The notes: a model not told the origin generated them from the letters alone. A stretch of 64,000 nt of DNA from Bacillus mycoides (GCF_001757995.1 NZ_LXLV01000019.1:248001-312000); one strand, 5' to 3'; shown: positions 27,717-37,062, counted from the first letter of the stretch. Translations and numbers: made by a program.

Positions 27717-27789
27717 TGATCCCGACTGGCCTCGAACCAGCGACCTCCACCCTGTCAAGGTGGCGCTCTCCCTGCTGAGCTACGGGATC
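27717..27789 (-). tRNA. tRNA-Val (anticodon GAC)
   Basis: The minus strand folds into a full cloverleaf. The acceptor arms are GATCCCG and CGGGATC, with A as discriminator. The D-arm is GCTC/GAGC. The anticodon stem CCACC/GGTGG closes a loop TTGACAG with anticodon GAC. The T-arm holds TTCGAGG. CCA is not encoded next to the discriminator. The 3' end faces the BREX island, so this gene is a plausible integration site. Confidence 0.9.
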
Positions 27790-27980
27790 TTCAATAAATG
27801 CTTATGTAACAGCATCTTTAATCATTATGCTAAAGCAATTATATATAATTAACTGAAATTTTACAATATTTTCGTAGTAATCTTTTAAAGGTAAAGTATT
27901 TGGAATCACGCTAGTAGTGTATTAAGGAATATATAAGAAGAGCATTTAATTGAAAGTGGATTTTGAATAAACCGGTTATA

Positions 27981-28205
27981 TTATGATTTCCGATACCAAT
28001 CCAAAGGACCTTCATCACTCAAATCAACTAGAAAAGGGAATAAGAAGTGTAAAGGTAAGCTTATAAGTTCTGGCATGGCATTCAATGTTTTCTTTGATAT
28101 ATATTGTCTTCCGAAGCAATACGGACAATCTTTTTCAAACGTTATGAGTATTGACCATATATCTTTTACTTTCCACTTCGTTTTACAATATGTACAACGC
28201 GCCAT
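27981..28205 (-). CDS. TIGR04104-type putative zinc-ribbon protein
   Basis: The ATG at 28205 follows aggagg at normal distance; the ATG at 28220 overlaps that RBS. The 74-residue product has CTYC near the start and CPYC about 20 residues later, the CXXC-20-CXXC layout of TIGR04104, followed by a hydrophobic stretch (LISLPLHFLFPFLVDL). It probably binds zinc. Its function is unknown. Confidence 0.7.
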   Translation of the reverse strand: MARCTYCKTKWKVKDIWSILITFEKDCPYCFGRQYISKKTLNAMPELISLPLHFLFPFLVDLSDEGPLDWYRKS

Positions 28206-28488
28206 GGAGTTCCTCCTCATATTAAGGTATTTTCTAATATATTCGATTTCATTGTACTAAAGTCAAGTGTGTTTGGTGTGATATAATGTAAGTTGGTTTG
28301 TTTTTTTATATGGATGTATTCCGTAATTTATGACTAAATGAATGTAGTGTGAGGGTTATATAATAAGAAATTTTCATTTTTAATATGCAAATTGGCCAAT
28401 ATATCCTTTTTACAATTTTCAAGAAATCATGTATAAAAGAAGTACAAGATATTTATAAATATTCAGGAGTAGAGGGAGAATAATTGTA

Positions 28489-28716
28489 ATGGTAAGAAAA
28501 ACGTTCAAGATGCGTGTGTCTAGAAATAGAACGATTTCGATTGATGGTTCGATTCTTGATGTGGATGTGACGCATGATGAGTTTTTGCAAGAGTTCGTTG
28601 AGTGGGTCGATTCTAAAGGGTGGTCATTTATGGGGATGACGGATGAGATTACGGCCGAGGAAGCTGGACAAAAGTTAATAGATTCGTTGATTGATGAGAA
28701 GGATAAGAAAGAGTAA
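28489..28716 (+). CDS. Conserved hypothetical protein (75 aa)
   Basis: An ATG with gtagagggagaata upstream gives a small soluble acidic protein (RNRTISIDGSILDVDVTHDEF, FVEWVDSKGWSFMGMTDE). No family is recognised. It lies alone ahead of the carboxypeptidase gene. Confidence 0.6.
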   Translation: MVRKTFKMRVSRNRTISIDGSILDVDVTHDEFLQEFVEWVDSKGWSFMGMTDEITAEEAGQKLIDSLIDEKDKKE

Positions 28717-28871
28717 TTCCTTCTTATTTTTTATTGTATATTTATGTTATTTATCGTAAAAGTATGATATAGTAAAAAACAGTAAATATTCTTCCAATTT
28801 AATACAAATTACATATAGATTGGTAGAGTTATTTTATAGAGTGTGAAAGTAAAGTGAAAAGGGAGAGTCAT

Positions 28872-30158
28872 ATGGTTAATTTTAAGAAAATTTCGGCTTT
28901 TATTATGGTTATTTGTTTATTTTTTTTGACACCTATGACGTTATATGCTGAGACGAATGTTGGAGTGAATCCAGAGCAAGTGGCACCGCCGCCTGCGGAA
29001 GGGCCAAATGTATTTAGTCAGTTTGCGACTACAATTGATGCGAAAACAGGAGATGTCCTATATGACAAAAATGCACATCACCGTGCGTTTCCTGCTAGTA
29101 TGACGAAAGTGTTAACGGCGATTTTACTGATGGAGCATACGAAGCCAGAGGATCAATTTACGTTTTCACAATTAGCATTAGATCAAGAGAAGAGTAATTA
29201 TCAAATTGAGTTTCAACCTGGTGAGACTATTAATAGAAATACTGCACTTATGATTTTAATGGTGCTGAGTGCGAATGATGTGTCGTATGCGATTGCGGAG
29301 CGTATTGGAGGAAGTGTTGAAAATTTCGCCAATATGATGAATGAAAAGGCGAAGCAATTAGGGGCTAAAGATAGTCATTTTGTAACGCCAAATGGATTGC
29401 ATGATCCAAATCATTATACGACGCCATATGATATGGCCATGATTACGAGAGGTGTGCAAAAGTATCCTGAAATTTTACAAGCGATGAATACGAAAAGAAC
29501 GACGGTTACGACATCTACGCAAACAGTGTCTATTTTTAATAAGTCTACTTATTTTGAAAATCCATATAGCATTGGTGGTAAGACAGGATTTACGAATGAA
29601 GCGCGCAATACGCTCGTTTTATTAAATGAGAAGGATGGAAATCGCATTATAAATGTAGTAATGGCTTCTCAAAGACCTGAAATTTATGAGGACTTAAAGC
29701 AGATGGCGGAATATTCTTTTGGGCAATTTACGAAGCAAACTGTACTCGATAAACACAGTTGGCATCAAAAGACAACGTATTTAAATAAAGAGGTTGATTC
29801 TGAGCTGGAAAAAAGTGCAGAGCTTATGCTTAAGAAAGATGAAGGGAAAAATGTAAAAACGGCTTTTCGGGTGAATCCAGTGAATAAAGAATCTTTGTAC
29901 CAAAAAGGAATTCATCGCGGTGAGGTAGTTGGTGCGGTAGATATCATGAAGAATAATCAAACAATTGCGACTATCAATGTTCTTTCAAAGGAAGACGTTA
30001 CTTTTGCGATGCCTAAGAAAGATACGGTTGGGCCTGAAGTAAAGGAATCAAATGTGAAAGTGATCAGTGTTGGGATAGGTGCGATTGTATTATTTGGAGC
30101 CATTTTATATGTAGTGTTGCGTCGGAATAGACAAGGAATAAAATCAGAGGAAAAGTAA
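28872..30158 (+). CDS. D-alanyl-D-alanine carboxypeptidase (PBP5/DacF type, S11)
   Basis: The ATG at 28872 has gggag 6-7 bases upstream; the GTG at 28854 is less likely. A signal peptide (residues about 1-26, ending LYA) precedes the peptidase domain. The three active-site motifs are present: SMTK (catalytic Ser), SAND (SxN) and KTG in GGKTGFTNEA. A C-terminal PBP5-like domain and a final hydrophobic segment (VISVGIGAIVLFGAILYVVL) with a basic tail anchor it in the membrane. It trims the last D-Ala from peptidoglycan stem peptides. Confidence 0.9.
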   Translation: MVNFKKISAFIMVICLFFLTPMTLYAETNVGVNPEQVAPPPAEGPNVFSQFATTIDAKTGDVLYDKNAHHRAFPASMTKVLTAILLMEHTKPEDQFTFSQLALDQEKSNYQIEFQPGETINRNTALMILMVLSANDVSYAIAERIGGSVENFANMMNEKAKQLGAKDSHFVTPNGLHDPNHYTTPYDMAMITRGVQKYPEILQAMNTKRTTVTTSTQTVSIFNKSTYFENPYSIGGKTGFTNEARNTLVLLNEKDGNRIINVVMASQRPEIYEDLKQMAEYSFGQFTKQTVLDKHSWHQKTTYLNKEVDSELEKSAELMLKKDEGKNVKTAFRVNPVNKESLYQKGIHRGEVVGAVDIMKNNQTIATINVLSKEDVTFAMPKKDTVGPEVKESNVKVISVGIGAIVLFGAILYVVLRRNRQGIKSEEK

Positions 30159-30170
30159 AAAAAGCATGAG

Positions 30171-30202
30171 GACTGTGGAGAAATTTCGTCACAGTCTTTT
30201 TT
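30171..30202 (+). terminator. Terminator after the carboxypeptidase gene
   Basis: Stem gactgtg / cacagtc followed by TTTTTT, 12 bp after the stop. Confidence 0.75.
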
Positions 30203-30258
30203 ATGCTTAAAAATAATTTAACTAATAATTGTAAATTTTCTCATTGCATTTTAAATAT

Positions 30259-30298
30259 GTTCGTTATATTATTTAGTTGTGTTCTTGTTAAAGAACAA
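30259..30298 (+). promoter_or_regulatory. sipW promoter region with SinR-type boxes
   Basis: GTTCGTTATATT at 30259-30270 is followed by a perfect inverted repeat GTTCTTgttaAAGAAC (30281-30296). GTTCTYT is the known SinR box of B. subtilis. The same two-part layout recurs before calY (32822-32858). TATATT at 30265-30270 may be the -10 element. Confidence 0.6.
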
Positions 30299-30351
30299 GG
30301 GGAATATTGCATACTTCAAATAATATAAAACAACGGAGAGGGAGAGAGACG

Positions 30352-30921
30352 ATGAAATTCGTTTGGAAGATTATTAGCAACGTTATCTCATTTGTTTTAT
30401 TTGCATTGATGGTTTTTTTAGCTTTTGTGGTTATTTCGTCAAAAGCGAGTGGCGGGGATCCGACTGTTATGGGATATCAATTTAAGAGCGTTCTTTCAGG
30501 GTCGATGGAACCAACATTTTTAACAGGATCAATCATTGCCATAGAGCCTACGAAAGATGGATCTAAATATCAAAAAGGTGACGTTATTACGTTTAAAGAG
30601 AAAGATAACAAAATTATCACTCACCGTATTATCGGTGTGAAAGATACAAATGGAAAAGTAATGTATGAAACAAAAGGTGATAACAACAACGGGCCAGATT
30701 TAGCACCAGTACTTGCAGAGAATGTAATCGGAAAGTATGCAGATATTACAGTTCCATACGTTGGTTATGGACTGAATTATGCGAGTTCAAAAGCGGGAGC
30801 AGCATTACTTCTTATTATTCCAGGAGTCTTTTTACTTGGTTATTCCGCAATTTCTATTTTTGGCGCTATTCGTAGCATTGACGGAGAAAAGAAAGATAAA
30901 AAAGTAGAACAATCCGTCTAG
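30352..30921 (+). CDS. sipW: Type I signal peptidase SipW (ER type)
   Basis: The ATG at 30352 has ggagagggagagag upstream; the longer frame from 30307 lacks an RBS. The 189-residue protein has an N-terminal membrane segment (IISNVISFVLFALMVFLAFVVI), the catalytic Ser in SGSMEPTF, and His in ITHRIIGV in place of the usual bacterial Lys, the mark of ER-type (Ser-His) signal peptidases. A second membrane segment lies near the C-terminus. SipW processes TasA and camelysin, encoded next to it. Confidence 0.95.
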   Translation: MKFVWKIISNVISFVLFALMVFLAFVVISSKASGGDPTVMGYQFKSVLSGSMEPTFLTGSIIAIEPTKDGSKYQKGDVITFKEKDNKIITHRIIGVKDTNGKVMYETKGDNNNGPDLAPVLAENVIGKYADITVPYVGYGLNYASSKAGAALLLIIPGVFLLGYSAISIFGAIRSIDGEKKDKKVEQSV

Positions 30922-30985
30922 TTCGTTTGGTTATACTTTCCGTTTAGGAAGTTAACAAATATATATATATTAAGGGGATATGGAC

Positions 30986-31573
30986 ATGACTTTAAAGAAA
31001 AAGTTAGGAATGGGTATCACATCAGCAGTACTAGGAGCAGCATTAGTTGGTGGAGGAACATTTGCGTTTTTCAGTGATAAAGAAGTGTCAAACAATACAT
31101 TTGCTGCTGGTACACTTGATTTAGCATTAAATCCATCAACAGTTGTTAATGTATCGAATTTAAAACCTGGCGATACAATTGAAAAAGAATTTAAACTAGA
31201 AAATAAAGGCTCTTTAGATATTAAAAAGGTTCTACTGAAAACAGATTATAATGTAGAAGATGTAAAGAAAGATAATAAAGATGATTTTGGTAAACATATT
31301 AAAGTAACATTCTTAAAAAATGTAGATAAGCATGAGACAATTGTGAAACAAACTACATTAGATAAATTGAAGGGTGACACACTTACAGCCGTAGATAATG
31401 ATTTAGCTGCTTGGTTCTGGGATGAAAAAGGTATTTCTGCAGGTAAATCTGATAAATTTAAAGTGAAATTTGAGTTCGTTGATAATGGAAAAGATCAAAA
31501 TCAATTCCAAGGCGATAAGTTACAATTAAATTGGACGTTTGATGCACAACAAACAGCAGGTGAAGAAAGATAA
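30986..31573 (+). CDS. tasA: TasA/camelysin-family secreted fibre protein
   Basis: The ATG at 30986 lies 8 bp after aagggg; the ATG at 30980 is too close. The 195-residue protein starts with a SipW-type signal (KKKLGMGITSAVLGAALVGGGTFAFFSD), then the M73 camelysin/TasA domain (NNTFAAGTLDL, then FGKHIKVTFL, and EFVDNGKDQNQFQGDKLQL). TasA-family proteins polymerise into biofilm fibres. It is 64 bp after sipW. The first 45 residues are almost the same as CalY further on, so the two are tandem paralogues. Confidence 0.9.
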   Translation: MTLKKKLGMGITSAVLGAALVGGGTFAFFSDKEVSNNTFAAGTLDLALNPSTVVNVSNLKPGDTIEKEFKLENKGSLDIKKVLLKTDYNVEDVKKDNKDDFGKHIKVTFLKNVDKHETIVKQTTLDKLKGDTLTAVDNDLAAWFWDEKGISAGKSDKFKVKFEFVDNGKDQNQFQGDKLQLNWTFDAQQTAGEER

Positions 31574-31577
31574 TAAT

Positions 31578-31609
31578 AAAAAAGGGCTATCACATGGATA
31601 GCCCTTTTT
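31578..31609 (+). terminator. Terminator after tasA
   Basis: Stem aaaagggctatc / gatagcccttttt directly after the stop codon. Confidence 0.8.
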
Positions 31610-31643
31610 CTATTTTTCTAGTATATGTCTATCAATTTTAATA

Positions 31644-31683
31644 GTTCTTTACTATAATATAGATAATGTTCTGTATAAAGAAC
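31644..31683 (+). promoter_or_regulatory. Promoter with SinR-type boxes before the DUF4047 gene
   Basis: An exact SinR box GTTCTTT (31644-31650) lies just before TATAAT (31653-31658). An inverted repeat GTTCTgtataAAGAAC lies at 31668-31683. SinR bound here would cover the promoter. Confidence 0.6.
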
Positions 31684-31708
31684 GAAATGTTCGATGGGAG
31701 AGATTAAG

Positions 31709-32625
31709 ATGCTGAAAAGACCGCGTAATTTAAAAAAGATGCTTATATTGCCGTGTGTGTGCTCTATTACGTTTTATTTAGGATCTCAAGTTATGACGCA
31801 TACAGAAGCGGCATTCATTCATGAAACGAAAGTAGAAGCGACGCTTTCTACAGCAATTATATTTCCGAAAACAGTTACTACATTAAAAGAGCAAGCTGAG
31901 CAACATAAACAGTTTATTGAGCATGAGTATGGAACAATGAAGGGGAAATTGAAAGCAACTTCTATTGAAGAAATTGAACAGGCAATTTCTATATGGCAAC
32001 AAGGACGTGAGAAAATTGTTTCTGAGAAAGAAGCCCTGCAAAATGTATATACTGAAATAGAAGCTCCTTACAACCAAATACAGGAAGAATTAAAAGTAAC
32101 TAAAGATGAGTCGATTCAAAAAGTAGCCTTATATGTGAATGAAGGCTTTCAGATTATAAAAGAGAAGCGAGATTATATTGAGAAAGAAGTTAGTTTGAAA
32201 GCTATTGATGAGCAAATTCAGGCTCTTCAGCAACAATTAAACGTTGCGATTGAGGCGGAAGGACACAAGAAAGCAGAAGAACAGAAGAAAGTAGAAGAAC
32301 AGAAGAAAGCAGAAGAACAGAAGAAAGTAGAAGAACAGAAGAAAGCAGAAGAACAGAAGAAAGCAGAAGAACAGAAGAAAGCAGAAGAACAGAAGAAAGC
32401 AGAAGAACAAAAGAAAGTAGAAGAACAGAAGAAAGCAGAAGAACAAAAGAAAGTAGAAGAACAGAAGAAAGCAGAAGAACAAAAGAAAGTAGAAGAACAG
32501 AAGAAAGTAGATGAGCAGAAGAAAGCAGAGGAACAGAAGAAATAGAAACAGATAAAAGCGGGGTAACTGCTTTAGTGAAACAGCTGGAAAACAAGAATGT
32601 GGTGCAAGAGATAACGAGCGAATAA
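31709..32625 (+). pseudogene. DUF4047-type secreted repeat protein, frameshifted near the 3' end
   Basis: The ATG at 31709 has gggagag 6 bases upstream. The protein has a signal-like hydrophobic segment (MLILPCVCSITFYLGSQV), a charged helical domain, and from 32267 a coiled-coil of fifteen 6-residue units (KKAEEQ or KKVEEQ). In this sequence the frame stops at 32545 just after the repeats (278 residues). One base missing from the A run near 32542 would restore a tail IETDKSGVTALVKQLENK... ending at 32625. It belongs to the sipW-calY locus and probably acts in biofilm or surface assembly. Either a true variant or a sequencing error is possible. Confidence 0.6.
32267..32536 (+). repeat. Fifteen tandem 18-bp repeats in the DUF4047 gene
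   Basis: The unit aagaaagcagaagaacag varies mostly at one base (gca or gta, Ala or Val). It encodes KK(A/V)EEQ and one KKVDEQ. Such tandem arrays change copy number by slippage. Confidence 0.95.
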
Positions 32626-32803
32626 ACAAAACTATTAATGTTTATATGAGTGTGAGGGAACGTTAGCCCTCACCTCTTTGTCTTTCTTTTTTCTTATAGT
32701 ATGAAATACATTTGAGTGTGAAGAAAGTTATAAATAAAGTATCATGTAGTATTTTCTGAAAAATCAAAACAATATTGAGAAATAAAAATAATCAAAAAAT
32801 ATA

Positions 32804-32858
32804 TTGTACTTATATATATTTGTTCGTTATAATGAACTTAAGGTTTTTAAAAAAGAAC
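32804..32858 (+). promoter_or_regulatory. calY promoter with SinR-type boxes
   Basis: A -35 TTGTAC (32804-32809) and -10 TATAAT (32828-32833) are 18 bp apart. The -10 lies inside the imperfect repeat GTTCgttataatGAAC (32822-32837). A second half-site AAAAGAAC lies at 32851-32858. This matches the SinR control known for calY in the group. Confidence 0.65.
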
Positions 32859-32860
32859 AA

Positions 32861-32913
32861 ATATTAGCTTAGCTAATATAGTTTTAGTTACACCTCTTAT
32901 TTTGAAATAAGAG
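32861..32913 (+). promoter_or_regulatory. Two hairpins in the calY leader
   Basis: atattagcttagctaatat (32861-32879) is a near-perfect palindrome. CTCTTATT and AATAAGAG (32894-32913) form a stem with loop TTGA, about 35 bp before the start codon. They may stabilise the mRNA. Confidence 0.45.
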
Positions 32914-32948
32914 ATAAAAATACAAAAAACAGCTAGGGGGAATTGATT

Positions 32949-33542
32949 GTGAGTCTGAAAAAGAAATTAGGTATGGGAGTTGCATCAGCAGCATTGGGGT
33001 TATCTTTAATTGGTGGAGGAACATTTGCATTCTTTAGTGATAAAGAAGTATCGAACAATACATTTGCAGCTGGGACGTTAGATCTTACATTAAACCCTAA
33101 AACGCTTGTAGATATTAAAGATTTAAAACCAGGGGATTCTGTTAAGAAAGAGTTCTTATTAAAGAACGACGGTACGTTGGCGATTAAAGACGTTAAATTA
33201 GCGACAAAGTATACTGTGAAAGATGCAAAAGGTGATAATGCTGGTGAAGACTTCGGTAAGCACATTAAAGTGAAATTCCTTTGGAACTGGGATAAACAAA
33301 GTGAGCCTGTATATGAAACAACTTTAGCAGATTTACAAAATGTGGATCCAGATGTTTTAGCTAAAGACATCTTTGCTCCAGAGTGGGCAGAGAATGGTGG
33401 TCTAGCACCAAATTCAGAAGACTATTTATGGGTACAGTTTGAATTCGTAGATGATGGTAAAGATCAAAACAAATTCCAAGGCGATTCATTGAACTTAGAA
33501 TGGACATTCAATGCTAACCAAACAGATGGCGAAGAAAGATAA
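32949..33542 (+). CDS. calY: Camelysin CalY (TasA-like, M73 family)
   Basis: The GTG at 32949 has taggggg 8 bases upstream. The 197-residue protein has the SipW-type signal (LGMGVASAALGLSLIGGGTFAFFSD) and the camelysin domain (NNTFAAGTLDLTLNP, EDFGKHIKVKFLWNW, EFVDDGKDQNKFQGDSLNLEW). In B. cereus CalY is a cell-surface and biofilm fibre protein. It is transcribed toward the convergent sinR gene. Confidence 0.95.
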   Translation: MSLKKKLGMGVASAALGLSLIGGGTFAFFSDKEVSNNTFAAGTLDLTLNPKTLVDIKDLKPGDSVKKEFLLKNDGTLAIKDVKLATKYTVKDAKGDNAGEDFGKHIKVKFLWNWDKQSEPVYETTLADLQNVDPDVLAKDIFAPEWAENGGLAPNSEDYLWVQFEFVDDGKDQNKFQGDSLNLEWTFNANQTDGEER

Positions 33543-33547
33543 TAAAT

Positions 33548-33577
33548 AAAAAAAGCGGGGATTCCCCGCTTTTTTTT
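33548..33577. terminator. Terminator between calY and sinR
   Basis: Stem aaaaaagcgggg / ccccgctttttt with a 3-base loop; works on both strands between converging genes. Confidence 0.8.
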
Positions 33578-33623
33578 ATAGAGAAAAAAAGAAGTGCCCG
33601 TTTTAAGCACTCTTTTATATGTA

Positions 33624-33947
33624 TTATTGTTGATTTTTCTTCCATTGTGTAAATTCGAGAAATTCACGAAACTGTTCTTTTGAGACACCAGAGCTCATCG
33701 CATCTTTAACGAGTTGTGTCCATTCGGAGTCTAGATGACTTTCCGTTGTTGTTTCATCGTGAAGTAAAGTATCAACTGGAATTTGTAGAACAGCTGAAAT
33801 TTTTTCAAGAAACTGAATGGAAGGGTTTTTTTGTAAATTCCGTTCTATAGAACTAATGTAAGATTTAGCTACACCAGCTTTTTCGGCGAGTTCTGTTAGT
33901 GAAATGCCTTTTTGTAAACGAAGGCGTTTTATACGTTCTCCTATCAT
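33624..33947 (-). CDS. sinR: Biofilm master repressor SinR
   Basis: The ATG at 33947 has aaggtg upstream; the 33968 start lacks one. The 107-residue protein has an N-terminal helix-turn-helix (IGERIKRLRLQKGISLTELAEKAGVAKSYISSIERNLQKNPSI) and a C-terminal SinI-binding/tetramerisation helix pair (LDSEWTQLVKDAMSSGVSKEQFREFLEF). SinR represses sipW-tasA, calY and related genes by binding GTTCT boxes; matching boxes are seen in front of those genes here. Confidence 0.95.
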   Translation of the reverse strand: MIGERIKRLRLQKGISLTELAEKAGVAKSYISSIERNLQKNPSIQFLEKISAVLQIPVDTLLHDETTTESHLDSEWTQLVKDAMSSGVSKEQFREFLEFTQWKKNQQ

Positions 33948-34027
33948 ATTTGCGCACCTTTCTATCAATATGTAGTCGTCTTATGATGTGATTATTATAA
34001 CATAAACTTCGTTAAAAAGAACGAGGC

Positions 34028-34162
34028 CTATTGAGCCTGGCTCGTATGCTTCATACGTTGGAAAAAGTGTTCAATATCTTGCAGGGCAATGCCAGCATCT
34101 AGAGCTTCAAGTATTAAATCAATCCATTCTTGATCTAGTGAGTCAGCCTTATCTTTGTACAA
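34028..34162 (-). CDS. sinI: SinR antagonist SinI
   Basis: A TTG start at 34162 has GGGAGG 8 bases upstream. The 44-residue product (YKDKADSLDQEWIDLILEAL, then ALQDIEHFFQRMK) matches the SinI helix-hook that pairs with the SinR C-terminus; compare LDSEWTQLVKDA in SinR with LDQEWIDLILEA here. It lies 80 bp upstream of sinR on the same strand, the usual sinI-sinR order. Confidence 0.9.
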   Translation of the reverse strand: MYKDKADSLDQEWIDLILEALDAGIALQDIEHFFQRMKHTSQAQ

Positions 34163-34503
34163 ATGTAATTCCTCCCTAATTATTGGTCATAATTGCTGCT
34201 ACATAGTAGACGATAATTAACCGAATTTTATATTTTATGTGTCAAATTATCGAATATTGTGTAGATGAAACAAAGATAAAATCCCCATTAAATTCCCTCT
34301 ATGGCGATTATAAAGTTTTTGACAAATATTTTCAATATTTTCTGAAAACATTGTTGAATTGTGATATATTCGTATACTAACTATGAAATTTTTACAAATA
34401 TATTAAAAAAATTACATAATATAACTAAATATTGAAAATATATTGAATTTTTAATAATATAAAATATGTAATACATATTTTATATTAGGGGAGGAAATAA
34501 GGG
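34163..34503. other. Divergent regulatory region between sinI and inhA1
   Basis: These 341 bp are very AT-rich and hold no gene. A hairpin ataaaatatgta / acatattttat (34458-34482) sits just before the inhA1 RBS. Repeated AATATTTTC/GAAAATATT words lie around 34325-34445. Confidence 0.55.
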
Positions 34504-36891
34504 ATGAAAAAGAAACCATTTAAAGTGTTATCATCAATTGCTTTGACAGCTGTTCTAGGCTTGTCACTTGGTGCTGGAAGTCAGCCTACATATGCTGAAA
34601 CGCCGGAGAACAAGACAGCTACAAGCCCAGTTGATGATCACTTAATCCCAGAAGAGCGATTAGCAAATGCGCTAAAAAAACGTGGGGTAATTGATTCATC
34701 TGCTTCAGAGACAGAAACAAAGAAAGCTGTTGAGAAGTATGTAGAGAAGAAAAAGGGAGAAAATCCTGGAAAAGAAGCGACAAATGGGGACCCACTTACG
34801 AAAGAAGCATCTGACTTTTTAAAGAAAGTGAAAGATGCAAAAACAGATACGAAAGAAAAATCAGAGCAACCAGCAAACGGGACTGCAACAGGAACAGGTC
34901 CAGTTAGAGGTGGCTTAAATGGGAAAGTGCCAACTTCACCTGCTAAGCAAAAAGAATATAACGGTGAAGTTCGTAAAGATAAAGTACTTGTTTTGCTTGT
35001 AGAGTACGCTGATTTCAAACATAACAATATTGATAAAGAGCCTGGTTACATGTACTCCAACGATTTTAATAAAGAGCATTATGAAAAAATGTTATTCGGT
35101 AACGAGCCGTTTACACTAGATGATGGAAGTAAAATTGAAACGTTTAAACAATATTATGAAGAGCAATCTGGTGGTAGCTACACAGTGGATGGAACAGTTA
35201 CAAAATGGTTAACGGTTCCTGGTAAAGCAGCTGATTATGGTGCTGATGCTGGTACAGGTCATGATAATAAAGGACCAAAAGGACCACGTGATCTAGTAAA
35301 AGATGCATTAAAAGCGGCTGTAGATAGCGGGCTTGATTTATCACAGTTTGATCAGTTTGATCAATACGATGTAAATGGTGATGGGAAACAAAATCAACCG
35401 GACGGTTTAATCGATCACTTAATGATTATTCATGCGGGTGTTGGACAAGAAGCAGGTGGCGGTAAATTAGGTGATGATGCAATTTGGTCACATCGCTGGA
35501 CAGTTGGACCAAAACCATTCGCAATTGAAGGGACACAAGCGAAAGTTCCATATTGGGGCGGAAATATGGCAGCATTCGACTACACAATTGAACCAGAAGA
35601 TGGCGCGGTTGGTGTATTCGCACATGAATATGGCCATGATTTAGGTCTTCCAGATGAGTATGATACACAATATAGCGGTCAGGGTGAGCCGGTTGAAGCT
35701 TGGTCTATTATGAGTGGCGGTAGCTGGGCTGGTAAAATTGCAGGAACAACACCTACAAGTCTTTCACCACAAAATAAAGAGTTTTTCCAAAAAACAATCG
35801 GTGGTAACTGGGCGAATATCGTAGAAGTAGATTACGAGAAATTAAATAAAGGTATCGGTCTAGCAACATACTTAGACCAAAGTGTTACGAAGTCAGATCG
35901 TCCAGGTCTGATTCGTGTTAACTTACCAGATAAAGAGGTAAAAGGAATTCAGCCTGCATTTGGTAAACAGTATTACTACAGCACAAAAGGTGATGACCTT
36001 CATACAACGATGGAAACGCCACTATTTGATTTAACGAAAGCAACGACTGCAAAATTCGATTATAAGTCATTGTATGAAATCGAAGCAGAGTACGATTTCC
36101 TTGAAGTACACGCTGTAACAGAAGATGGACAAAAAACGTTGATTGAAAGAATTGGTGAGAAAGCAAATAGTGGAAATGCAGCTACGACAAATGGAAAATG
36201 GGTTGATAAATCATATGATTTAAGTCAATTCAAAGGTAAGAAAGTGAAACTAGTATTTGAATATATTACAGACGGTGGATTGGCGTTAAATGGATTTACA
36301 CTTGATAATGCGTCACTAACTGTAGATGGAAATGTTGCATTCTCTGATGATGCAGAAGGTACACCACAATTCAAATTGGACGGTTTCGTTGCATCTAACG
36401 GAATGGATAAGAAAAAGCATAACTACTATGTAGAGTGGAGAAACTATGCGGGTTCAGATAACGCATTGAAATTTGCTCGCGGTCCAGTATATAACACTGG
36501 TATGGTTGTATGGTATGCGGATTCAGCTTACACAGATAACTGGGTTGGCATACATCCAGGACATGGTTTCCTTGGTGTAGTTGACTCTCATCCAGAAGCA
36601 ATTGCAGGAACTTTAAATGGCAAACCAACATTTAAAAGCAGTACGCGATTCCAAATTGCTGATTCGGCGTTCTCATTCGACAAAACGCCAGCTTGGAAAG
36701 TGGTATCTCCAACGCGTGGAACATTCGTATACGATGGATTACCAGGAGTACCGAAGTTTGATGACTCTAAAAAGTATATTAATGAGCAAATTCCAGATGC
36801 AGGACGTATTTTACCGAAGCTTGGTCTGAAGTTTGAAGTAGTAGGACAAGCTGATGATAATTCTGCAGGTGCTGTTCGTTTATACCGTTAA
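34504..36891 (+). CDS. inhA1: Immune inhibitor A metalloprotease (M6)
   Basis: This 795-residue secreted zinc protease has a signal peptide (to TYA, about residue 30), a charged propeptide (to about 115) and an M6 catalytic domain. The zinc site is [14 protein letters not shown] (HExxH, about residue 375), followed by the Met-turn WSIMSGGSW. The C-terminal part contains a MAM/beta domain. InhA1 degrades host antibacterial peptides and other secreted proteins and is known to be repressed by SinR. RBS ggggagg. Confidence 0.97.
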   Translation: MKKKPFKVLSSIALTAVLGLSLGAGSQPTYAETPENKTATSPVDDHLIPEERLANALKKRGVIDSSASETETKKAVEKYVEKKKGENPGKEATNGDPLTKEASDFLKKVKDAKTDTKEKSEQPANGTATGTGPVRGGLNGKVPTSPAKQKEYNGEVRKDKVLVLLVEYADFKHNNIDKEPGYMYSNDFNKEHYEKMLFGNEPFTLDDGSKIETFKQYYEEQSGGSYTVDGTVTKWLTVPGKAADYGADAGTGHDNKGPKGPRDLVKDALKAAVDSGLDLSQFDQFDQYDVNGDGKQNQPDGLIDHLMIIHAGVGQEAGGGKLGDDAIWSHRWTVGPKPFAIEGTQAKVPYWGGNMAAFDYTIEPEDGAVGVFAHEYGHDLGLPDEYDTQYSGQGEPVEAWSIMSGGSWAGKIAGTTPTSLSPQNKEFFQKTIGGNWANIVEVDYEKLNKGIGLATYLDQSVTKSDRPGLIRVNLPDKEVKGIQPAFGKQYYYSTKGDDLHTTMETPLFDLTKATTAKFDYKSLYEIEAEYDFLEVHAVTEDGQKTLIERIGEKANSGNAATTNGKWVDKSYDLSQFKGKKVKLVFEYITDGGLALNGFTLDNASLTVDGNVAFSDDAEGTPQFKLDGFVASNGMDKKKHNYYVEWRNYAGSDNALKFARGPVYNTGMVVWYADSAYTDNWVGIHPGHGFLGVVDSHPEAIAGTLNGKPTFKSSTRFQIADSAFSFDKTPAWKVVSPTRGTFVYDGLPGVPKFDDSKKYINEQIPDAGRILPKLGLKFEVVGQADDNSAGAVRLYR

Positions 36892-36897
36892 TACAGT

Positions 36898-36933
36898 AAA
36901 ACTACCGTGAGATTTTCTTTCGGTAGTTTTTTT
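36898..36933 (+). terminator. Terminator after inhA1
   Basis: Stem aaaactaccg / cggtagtttt with a T run. Confidence 0.8.
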
Positions 36934-37062
36934 GTGAGCAATGAATTTTATATAAAGGGAAAAGTTATATATAATGTAACTTTAAGAATAGAAATTTGTT
37001 ACATATGAAGTCTATATAAATAATGAAAGAATTGGATAAAAATAGTGGGAGAAGGTGAGTGA

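Larger units (their letters stand above)
32626..32948. other. Intergenic regulatory region before calY
   Basis: These 323 bp hold the calY promoter, SinR-type boxes and leader hairpins described separately. No gene is seen. Confidence 0.6.

Noticed and set aside
32267-32536. CRISPR-like array
   Set aside because: The 18-bp repeats are contiguous with no spacers and encode a coiled coil.
32202-32629. Long minus-strand frames opposite the 18-bp repeats (Leu/Ser- or Phe/Leu-rich)
   Set aside because: They are the antisense of a repeat coding array; low complexity and no RBS.
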